Of a DNA stretch of 64,000 nucleotides, positions 56,680 through 64,000 are shown piece by piece (positions within the stretch are counted from its first letter, which is position 1; each line of letters starts with the position of its first letter). The stretch spans positions 64,391,194 through 64,455,193 of the forward strand of contig CM059198.1 of the NCBI GenBank assembly GCA_030323885.1, in the 5' to 3' direction. The stretch is from Branchipolynoe longqiensis. Its lineage: Eukaryota > Annelida > Polychaeta > Phyllodocida > Polynoidae. Below the pieces are notes generated by a model that worked only from the letters and a program-made list of their open reading frames with translations, was not told the origin of the DNA and searched no databases. The translations under genes were made by a program, and so were the position numbers.

Positions 56680-57560
56680 TGGCCCCCCACTAAATGCCTT
56701 TGGTGCGCCGAGTTGCAGTTTGGTGTAATATGGGCCGACGCACTCAACATGCAGCGTGCCGTCAACTGTCAATAGGGTGGATTCTGTGCGGTCGTCAATT
56801 AATCCGACTGGTCGGCCACCTATTAAAATCCGCTTTCGTCGCTGCTTTCTCAGTGCCATTCTTGCGATCAAAGAACCTCATTTTGTTCTGGCAGTCCTTC
56901 TCGGCATGAAGGTTGGCCTTTGCGGATTTAGTGGCGCACCATGCGCATAGGTGGCATTTACGGTCAGGCTGCATCCCGTGTGACGTAGTGAAGCCACATT
57001 CATCACCCCAGTTCCATTTTGGGCATGGCTTCCTATCCGTGTATTTACTGTATACTGCTCATACATATTCCGACCTGTCAGCATGGGTCGCGGTGCTGTC
57101 AGTTTTCCGTGCCGCGCTGTCATCATTGTTATTATGGTGGGCCTTCTTCCCATCCAGCCGTGTGCCTTCTACGCACGCATCGCACTGTATGTCCTTTATC
57201 GCGTATTGGTCGGACCAACCAAATGGAAGCCGGCCATCTCCGATCATGGTGAAGACGTTCTCCGACGACCGGCGACATGTCAGCCAGTCATACAGTGTCG
57301 CCACAGTTGCTAGTAGGTGCTGGTGACCTAGCAGTGGCTCTATCCAGCTCATCGGCATTGCCTTGTCTTTGATTATGCGGCACAGCGTGGCAAAGTATTC
57401 AGCCCATGTTGCCTGCTCCAGGCCGATTTTTGTACTGCGGTGGCCGCAGATAACATATCTATGGGGGGCTATGATGTTACCTCTTTTGTTGCCTAGGGCG
57501 GTGCAGGCTGCAGCTGGCAGCTCGTTCACCACATCACTCCTGTCGGTCTCCTCCTGGTCA
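56680..57560 (-). pseudogene. Ngaro-like gag, C-terminal part with Cys-rich region
   Basis: 57532-57059 encodes VNELPAAACTALGNKRGN, GHRSTKIGLEQATWAEYFATL, MPMSWIEPLLGHQHLLATVA and FGWSDQYAIKDIQCDACVEG. In another frame near 57010-56880 comes a Cys-rich run (CPKWNWGDECGFTTSHG, then KCHLCAWCATKSAK and DCQNKM), which looks like a zinc-binding nucleocapsid segment. 56871-56614 continues RKRILIGGRPVGLIDDRT up to the DNA transposon. Function is inferred from position between A1 and RT. Confidence 0.55.
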
Positions 57561-57599
57561 CCACTGGGAAGAACATCATACTTATACTTACACTTATCC

Positions 57600-57975
57600 T
57601 CTTCTGCTTAAGAAATTAGGCATCAATGCCTGTTAGCAGCTTTGGCCTGTCTAAGTGGGACCTAGTGAAATTATAGTTTTCGTGCAGCGAGCACTGACTG
57701 TAGCGGTAAATTACCCAGTGCTTATTGAGGCGTCCTTTGAAAGAGTTTAAGCTTGGGGCATTCAATACATCAGCTGGTAATCTGTTCCAAGTGTTCCCGG
57801 CTCTTTCAGTGAGGAAATTTTGACGAACTTGATTCTTAGTTCTGGGTTTGACAATCTTCTTATTATGCCCTCTGGTTATCAGACCGTGTGTTGGCTCGAG
57901 TATGATGTACCGGTTTTTGACTATAAGTTTTGCTGAGGTGTTTGTAGATCTCAATGAGGTCTCCATAGATGGGGT
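57600..57975 (-). mobile_element. LINE 3' fragment (CR1-like RT end) inserted in the Ngaro-like gag
   Basis: Minus strand reads NQVRQNFLTERAGNTWNRLP, ADVLNAPSLNSFKGRLNKHW, the conserved last block of CR1/L2-type RT proteins, preceded in another frame by GDLIEIYKHLS. A TAAGTGTAAGTATAAGTAT tail is at its 3' end (about 57576-57595), and gag sequence resumes beyond. The resulting reading frame 58236-57616 fuses gag and LINE codons by chance. Confidence 0.7.
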
Positions 57976-58540
57976 GCGGGACATAACACAATCATGGGCA
58001 ATGGCGGCACGGGTGCGAAATTTGTTGGTGTCATCGTAGTGCATCGTGTAGTAGTACTGTTTGGACCAGCTGGTGGCCACGGTATGTATGTTGTTGCGAC
58101 TACGGCTGCGCCTGGGGTGCGGCAAGTTGGTCACGGGACGTGTCTCCCGAGTTTCATCTTGGAAGCCAAATTGTGGTGACACCTTGCGCTGGCATTTAAC
58201 CGCAGAAGCCTCGAAGTCGTCGAGCCGATCCGTCATGTTTTTTTAGAACCGGTCAAGTCTGTCATCCATCCGATCCTGGAACTCGCTGAGCGCAGCAAGT
58301 TGTGAAGATGTGGCATCAGACTTCCGTTGTGCAGTGCCGCTGCTGTTGGGGTTGTCGGTGGACTGCACGCTCTCGCGCCGCTCCTCAGTGCGACTTGAAT
58401 GAGACATTGTTTTCTTTGTAGTCTTTTCGCTCGGGACCACGGATTTTGGTACCCCACGTTTTTTTTTTACTGGTGCAGGGTCCGGTGCAGTTGGTGGTTC
58501 TGGTGTATCATCTCTGTGCCATTTGTTGTGAGTTGACTGC
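57976..58540 (-). pseudogene. Ngaro-like gag, N-terminal part
   Basis: Begins MQSTHNKWHRDDTPEPPTAP near 58540, followed by a Lys-rich stretch (VKKKRGVPKS) and LAALSEFQDRMDDRLDRF. A TAA stop at about 58243-58245 interrupts the frame, which continues NMTDRLDDFEASAVKCQRK and HYDDTNKFRTRAAIAHDC up to the LINE insertion. The repeated MDDRLDRF / MTDRLDDF suggests a short coiled or duplicated segment. It starts just inside repeat A1. Confidence 0.6.
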
Positions 58541-58543
58541 ATG

Positions 58544-58738
58544 GCGAGAAAGAAAAGAAGACTGGCTTTGCAGTAACCACGCGGCAGGCCCAAACTGCCA
58601 GGTGGCAGTGGCGGCGCATGTAGTTACGGGGAAAGAATGTAGGCGGCGCCAGTGTCGGCTCCCATAGAGTTCAATGTTAAGCGGGCGATTAGGTCCCGTG
58701 CCCCAAATTACCCATGTTGCTCCCGCAACATGAACAAT
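58544..58738 (-). repeat. Ngaro-like terminal repeat A1
   Basis: Outer 5' end of the element on the minus strand. It contains the hairpin CATGTTGCTCCCGCAACATG and uninterrupted CAAATTACCCATG, which shows the original state of A2. Confidence 0.82.
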
Positions 58739-59539
58739 GCGAGTTAAAAAGAAAAAGTAAAAAAATTGAGTAACTAAATACAAAAACTACTTGATGGGTT
58801 CAGGCGGGAAACCGACAAATGCCATCTGGGTCAAAATGAAATCATGATGACAATGTTTGAGTTGAAGCTGCCACAACCTGACAACTCCCAAGAATTAAAT
58901 CTGTTTTGTCACAGCTAGCTGCCACATCCCTTATAATGCTCCACTCAATATGGAATTGATAGACTTTAACTGGAAAGTACAACACTAAATTCTATTTTAC
59001 ACAGAATAACACTAATTGATTTGTCGGTCTATCCAGTTGTGCAATAATATATATATATTTAACCGTTCGGCTATTCCACCCCAGCTTAAGATGAGCCAAC
59101 TAGTTAATTTATGTAATATTTTCCATGTGAATTTCCTGGGCCTGCCGCGGGCTGCTGCAGCATCTCCTCCCATCTGCCGGTAGTCCGTCGCCGTCGGTGT
59201 CCTCCCCGTACTAAAGGCGAATAGACAGAGTTTCGTCTAAATACACAATTTGCCATCGAGCGCATTTATCGGCCTAAAGTATATATATGTCTATAAGTTA
59301 GATTATTTCAACTAACTGGCTGTCCCCCTCGCAAATCTGGGTATTATTAATGTTACTGAATTATTCCAGAAGTACGCGGTCCAACTAGAGATGCTGCCGC
59401 TGTCACTGATAATCAGTCTAAGTTAACGTCTTATTTCCGCCCGAAAGTAACACTAAGTTAATTCTGTTAATGTGTTGTCATTATATTCCCGCAGATGGGT
59501 AAAGTAACTGCATAAGGCTTGCTTACGCTTCAGGCCCAT
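58739..59539. other. AT-rich flank, no feature recognised
   Basis: No domain, RNA gene or repeat recognised. Confidence 0.35.
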
Positions 59540-60494
59540 AATGGGGGACATGTGAGCTAGTTAGTTTTTCCGACACTTGGTGGCGCATCGGTACTAGTGG
59601 GCATAAACGGCCATTGACAATGCCTTGAGTTTGCCTGTACGCGCAGTGCAAAACGTTTATTTTATTCAAAATTAATAGAAATACAGCACCCTAACCTTAT
59701 AAATTTAATATAATCTATTCGTTGGATATGTTTTCTATATGTGTACCAAGTGGTTTGTCTCTAGGTGGTGTGGTTTTAGAGATATTTGACTTCTTCTATA
59801 TGAAGATTGCTCACGGCCATTGACAATGCATTGAGTTTGCCAGGACGTGCAGTGCAAACCGTCTATTTGTATTCAAAATTAATAGAAATACAGCGCCCTA
59901 ACCTTATAAATTTAATATAATCTAATGTTTTCTATATGTGTACCAAACAGTTTGTTTCTAAGTGGTGTGGTTTTAGAGATATTGCCATTGACAATGCATT
60001 GAGTTTGCCGGTACGCGCAGTGCAAAACGTTTATTTTATTCAAAATTAATAGGAATCCTTATAAATTTAATATAATCTATTCGTTGAATATGTTTTCTAT
60101 ATGTCTACCAAGCGGTTTGTCTCTAGGTGGTGTGATTTTAGAGATATTTCACTTCTTCTGTATGAATATAATTTAAGATTGCTTACGGCCATTGACAATG
60201 CATTGAGTTTGCCGGTATGCACAGTGCAAAATGTTTATTTTATTCAAAATTACTAGAAATGCAGAACCCTAACCTGATAAATTTAATATAATCTATTTGT
60301 TGAATATGTTTTCTATATGTCTACCAAGCGGTTTGTCTCTAGGTCGTGTAGTTCTAGAGATATTACACTTCTTCTGTATGAAGATTGCTCATAGCCATTG
60401 AATTTGCAGTGTTACAGTGTGCCCTAGAGGCCCACTACTTCAGTGGCGATGCGAACGGCAGGAACTTGAACTAAAAAGTCAGAGGTCCCCCATT
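59540..60494. mobile_element. Short-TIR element with internal tandem repeat, 955-bp copy (four units)
   Basis: Ends AATGGGGGAC and GTCCCCCATT as in 43880-44476. Units begin at about 59608, 59814, 59982 and 60186 (GGCCATTGACAATGC) with spacing 206, 168 and 204, and a terminal partial unit at about 60390. Confidence 0.75.
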
Positions 60495-61024
60495 ACATAT
60501 AAAGCAATCGGATATCAGGTTTTCCATAGCGGTTAATCTACAATAATACTGGAGGATAGTAAAGAATGCATGGAACGTTCCAATCCACCTTCGCAAGAGC
60601 TCACTACTTTATTCTTACCCTAACTAACAATGATACCAGCGAAATATGCGTAGTTAATAAAGAAATATATGTTTCCCTTACCCTCCCATGAAGTTTCATT
60701 AAATTAGTTTAGAATTTCGATAATAAAAGCCTAAATATCGGCTGAAACGTCAGAGCGTGCAAAAACACGTCTGACCAGTCTGGCCCCGAACCCCCGACCC
60801 CCCCGTCATTGCTTGGCTAGTCGCCAAGCAACGCTTTACCACCGAGAACCCTCGCATGCACAAGTGAAAGCAATTTGCAGGCTCGTGGAACGAGTGCGCA
60901 AATTGCTCAAGGCGAGTAGACACGCCCACTTCATATATATTAAACATATATATATATATATCTATACAGGGAAAACTTTGTGTGGTATCATGTTATGGAT
61001 CACTGACATTCCACTGCCTTGCAG
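60495..61024. other. No gene seen; (TA)n at 60946-60962
   Basis: Ends with a good splice-acceptor-like CATTCCACTGCCTTGCAG. Confidence 0.4.
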
Positions 61025-61072
61025 GTGTTGCCAAGATGTTGCCAAGATGTTGCCAAGATGCTGCCAAGATTA
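61025..61072 (+). CDS. Weak candidate terminal exon of the IgSF gene
   Basis: Follows a good acceptor (CATTCCACTGCCTTGCAG). In the phase left by 45186-45227 it would encode RCCQDVAKMLPRCCQD and stop at 61070-61072. The sequence is mostly three copies of a 12-bp unit (GATGTTGCCAA), so the Cys-rich reading may be accidental. Other frames stay open longer but do not fit the phase. An ATTAAA lies at 61198-61203. Confidence 0.18.
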
Positions 61073-61201
61073 ACAATGAAGTACACAATCACAGCAGAAT
61101 ATGGCCATCAGACTGATGGATACAGCTACCCTGAAGAGTGTGATGGACAGGTTTCATGACAGCGCCGATTGTCAACTCATTCCTTGGAAAGTACATGATT
61201 A

Positions 61202-61553
61202 AAGCTGCATAGTCCGGTAAAAACATCAAATTTTCAAAACCAAAATAATTATCTAAATTTGATTCTATACAAATGTAAACTTAGGTACTGTTGCACTTAT
61301 TAATCATGTGTCACCACACAGAAGGGAACACTGAGGCACTTTAATAGAGTGTCTTACTGCAGAAACCTATGGTGTCAGAGCTTTGGCATGCTTGCCAAAA
61401 CTAATTTGGCATATTCGCACTTCAAATATCTCAAAAGGTAGCCATTTGAAATCCAAGTAACTTCAAGCTAATGTAAGGTAGATTATGATGATCAACCTAA
61501 TATCTGTATCTCAGAAAATGACAGGAACTCAAACCCATCGGACTATGCAACTT
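61202..61553. mobile_element. TA-target MITE, full copy in reverse (352 bp)
   Basis: Starts AAGCTGCATAGTCCGG, ends CCATCGGACTATGCAACTT, flanked by TA. The interior is the reverse complement of 42949-43294. Confidence 0.82.
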
Positions 61554-62499
61554 TAAGTGATTGTACTGGAAGGTCTATACTACCTAACCCGATGCATCGA
61601 TTGCTTTGCTAACTAGTGTAACTCGAAACTCAGAGGCTGTAGAAGACAGGCTAACACTAGAAAGGTAGTCCGTGAAGAAGTGAATACTGAAGATAGCTCA
61701 ATGTGTCTTCAAAGATATCTCATTGAGCAACATGGCCATTTGATATCCCAGAGAGGGAGCGAAACCGAATGGCCAGGTGCGGTGGAAGGTTTTGGTCAGT
61801 GTTCGTCGAAGCCGCTTGGGGCGTGGTGGGTACCCGGCTCCCCTCACCGAACCAACCACAATTCGGAAAGTATGCACCAATTGGGAAATGGTGTGTATTT
61901 ATGTGTAATATATATATATATTATGCATATGAATAAATGAACAAGAATAAGAGTGGGTTGAAGATATATATAATCTCTGGCTAGAGGTCAACCGCCTCTA
62001 GCCTAAAGAAATAGAGGGTTGGTGGGGGGTGGTGGGTTGAAGCCTGCCGGTCGGTACATGGCATTGTTACCAGGTTGGAGAGGTTTGGGCGATGGGGTTT
62101 ATTGGATGTAGTGAAATGACAGATATGCCTGTGGCACAGTGAGTTTAGGCTAGTTTAATTATTGGAAGATATCAGTGGAAAGGAAACAATTATATTAATA
62201 TCCATGATTACTGTCAGAAGTAATTTAAATATTAGTGCTCAATGGGTATGGACCAGGTTCCCTTTCTTAGTTACTGTGTTGGTATAACTAAACAACTACA
62301 TCACAATAGGGGTATCTCCAGTCCGCCATGGGTATATATATACTGGTCAGTGGCAAACCCTGTGTGACTGTGCCCACACACACACACACCCTTTACACTG
62401 CTTCATATGCAGTGGCCAGCTTAGTGGGGTTGGGGGTTTGTTCACAGAGGGAGAACGGTGAACATGCCAGATTAAGTTTACTAGCTGTATTGGTACCCA
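61554..62499. other. No gene seen
   Basis: AT-rich with a short (TA)n near 61909. One open frame (61680-61940) has no recognised domain. Confidence 0.35.
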
Positions 62500-62965
62500 T
62501 GTTTTTATCAATTATTATTATTGTCATTATTATTAGAATTATATATGTCATCCATATTAATATCAATATCAATTACAATATTATCATTGTCGTTATTATT
62601 ATCGTTATTGTAATTATTATTATTGTCATTATTATTAATTATCATTTTTGTCATCGTTGCTCACAGGGACAAATAATGAGTGAGACGTGCAGGGGAGCGC
62701 TGTGCTTCCCCTGCACCCCCCCCCCCCTGGCCCCGCCCCCGGCCCCGCCCCCGTGCATCGCCACAGCCCCCCCCCCCCACCCCACTCCGCGCCAGCCGCC
62801 ATGGGAAAGGGGGCGGGAAGCGAGGGAGGCAGGCGCAGCGGGGAGGTTGGGAGTGCAACTGGACATTATTAATGTCAGTATTACTGTCATTATTAATGTC
62901 ATTATTATTGACATTATTAATGCCATTATTATTGACATTATTATTAATGACATACACTCACCATT
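62500..62965. repeat. ATT-type simple repeats flanking a GC-rich block
   Basis: 62500-62650 and 62866-62955 are runs of ATTATT with TGTCATTATT and GACATTATTAATG units. Between them 62690-62850 is very C-rich (GCACCCCCCCCCCCCCCTGG, repeated CCCCGCCCC), with G-quadruplex potential on the minus strand. Confidence 0.8.
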
Positions 62966-63296
62966 ATAATTATTCCAGACCTATAGCAATAATAATACAA
63001 CAAATAATATAAAGTGAAGAAGAACTTAGCAATGTTACTAAAGAGTAAGTGTGTGGATGACTGCAGCACATATTGCACATTAATCCTCCATTTGCTAATA
63101 ACAAGTTTAACCATGGGTAGTATGTGCCTCCAGAGGTGTGTGTGTGCAGTGCACTGTGACACTGGACCTGAGATACCGAATCCAATCCACCCTCACGATT
63201 CTAAATGGCATCAGTTATGACACCTTCACACTCAGTGAGCTCAGCTATCAGTGAAGGTGTAATTAAGTTAGGGACAGACACGGCAACATACTAAAC
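62966..63296. other. No gene seen
   Basis: Short open frames only. Confidence 0.35.
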
Positions 63297-63482
63297 TTTA
63301 CCCGACTTCACTTTAGCCGACCTCACATTACCCGACCTCACTTTACGCGACCTCACTTTACCTGACCTCACTTTAACCAACCTCACTTTAGCCGACCTCA
63401 CTTTACCCGACTTGACTTTATCCGACCTCACTTTACCCGATCTCACTTTACCCGACCCGATTTTGCACAGAGAGTTTATCAA

Positions 63483-63538
<56 letters not shown>

Positions 63539-63885
63539 TGACCTATATATATATACATAGATCTATATATTATATATATATATATATTTATATAGAGATA
63601 GAGAAAAAGAGATATATCTCTCTGTGCAAAGGCGGGACGTGTAAAATGAAGTCGGGTAAAGTGAGGTCAGGTAAAACGAGGTCCGGTAAAGTGAGGTCGG
63701 TTCAAGTCAAGTCGGGTCAAGTCATGTTCGGTAAACTCAAGTCAGGTAAATTGAGGTCGGATAAAGTCAAGTCAGATCACATCAAGTTGGGTCAAGTCAT
63801 GTTTGATAAACTCAAGTCAGGTAAAGTCAAGTCGGGTAAAATGAGGTCCGGTCAAGTGAGGTCCGGTCAAGTCAAGTCGGGTAAA
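63297..63885. repeat. Inverted 15-bp minisatellite arms around (TA)n
   Basis: Left arm 63297-63468 is TTTACCCGACCTCAC units. The centre 63485-63600 is mostly TA repeats. Right arm 63636-63885 is the reverse orientation (GTGAGGTCGGGTAAA, GTCAAGTCGGGTAAA). The arms can pair imperfectly. It is the same unit family as 30380-32066. Confidence 0.85.
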
Positions 63886-64000
63886 GTTTGTTGTTGTTTT
63901 ACGTCCTAGCAACATCTAAGGTCATATCAGGATGGGTACCGACGTGACAGTGCGCACTCATGGCTGCGCAACTGGGAAACCAGACTGCCAGCAACATGAC
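63886..64000 (-). repeat. SINE copy 5, reverse, cut by the window end
   Basis: TTGTTGTTTTACGTCCTAGCAACATCTAAGGTCATATCAGG is the complement of the SINE 3' end, followed by body sequence to the last base. Confidence 0.82.

Larger units (their letters stand above)
48071..58738 (-). mobile_element. Ngaro-type tyrosine-recombinase retrotransposon with three nested insertions
   Basis: Minus-strand element delimited by split direct repeats in the order A1 (58738-58544), genes, B1 (49242-49112), A2 (49111-48234) and B2 (48201-48071), the arrangement typical of Ngaro elements. Between A1 and B1 lie gag-like, RT-RNase H and tyrosine recombinase remnants in the expected order. Removing the later insertions (48492-49085, 52288-56658, about 57600-57975) leaves roughly 5.3 kb, a normal size for the group. 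Genes are broken by stops and frameshifts, and the recombinase N-terminal part is missing. Confidence 0.85.

Noticed and set aside
62328..62969. 213-codon frame across the ATT repeats and GC block
   Set aside because: Composition-driven. It consists of Ile/Asn runs and Pro runs.
1..64000. CRISPR arrays, bacterial operons or phage
   Set aside because: Repeats here are satellites and transposons. Introns and eukaryotic retroelements rule out a prokaryotic source.

Overview
This is eukaryotic genomic DNA: phase-matched split exons with good GT/AG borders, kilobase introns, microsatellites and a heavy load of eukaryotic transposons. No prokaryotic operon, rRNA, CRISPR array or intact tRNA gene was seen. 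The mix of elements suggests a lophotrochozoan, probably a mollusc: an I-clade LINE resembling the snail element nimbus, a mag-like Ty3 retrotransposon with very short LTRs, DIRS/Ngaro tyrosine-recombinase retrotransposons, and a tRNA-derived SINE of a type I recall from molluscs. The taxonomic call is inference from element families only.

The one plausible host gene is on the plus strand. Exons at 10671-10819 and 29515-29680 together make one Ig domain, 32948-33052 encodes a transmembrane helix, and two small exons (42878-42902, 45186-45227) would encode part of the cytoplasmic tail. Intron phases agree at every junction (0, 1, 1, 2). The gene starts upstream of 10.6 kb or outside the window, and its 3' end is unresolved (weak candidate near 61025). 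Nearly all else from 10.8 to 61 kb would be intronic repeats.

Layout: 1-2.5 kb, DIRS-type remnant (+). 2.5-5.25 kb, a SINE split by a 5'-truncated I-clade LINE with an 11-bp target duplication. 5.4-8.5 kb, Ngaro-like remnant (-). 13.1-15.4 kb, DIRS recombinase gene (-) split by a TIR element full of CCGTCGG palindromes. 15.5-25.1 kb, a SINE apparently split by a Ty3/mag-like LTR element (15662-21258, TSD AGGAT, itself hit by a TIR element at 20561-21250) and by LINE sequence. 25-27 kb, another DIRS remnant (-) with two hairpins. 30.4-32.1 kb, a 15-bp minisatellite that switches orientation. 34.5-40.1 kb, a near full-length but mutated I-clade LINE. 41.3-42.7 kb, a roughly 55-bp satellite containing a SINE. 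43-47 kb, several MITEs. 48.07-58.74 kb, a complete Ngaro-type element (-) recognisable by A1...B1A2B2 split repeats and broken by three later insertions, the largest a 4.37-kb DNA transposon with 270-bp inverted repeats. 59.5-64 kb, MITEs, a GC block in ATT repeats, an inverted minisatellite around (TA)n, and a SINE cut by the window end.

No element here looks fully coding-competent. The LTR element is the closest: its LTRs are almost identical, but its reading frame is broken twice.
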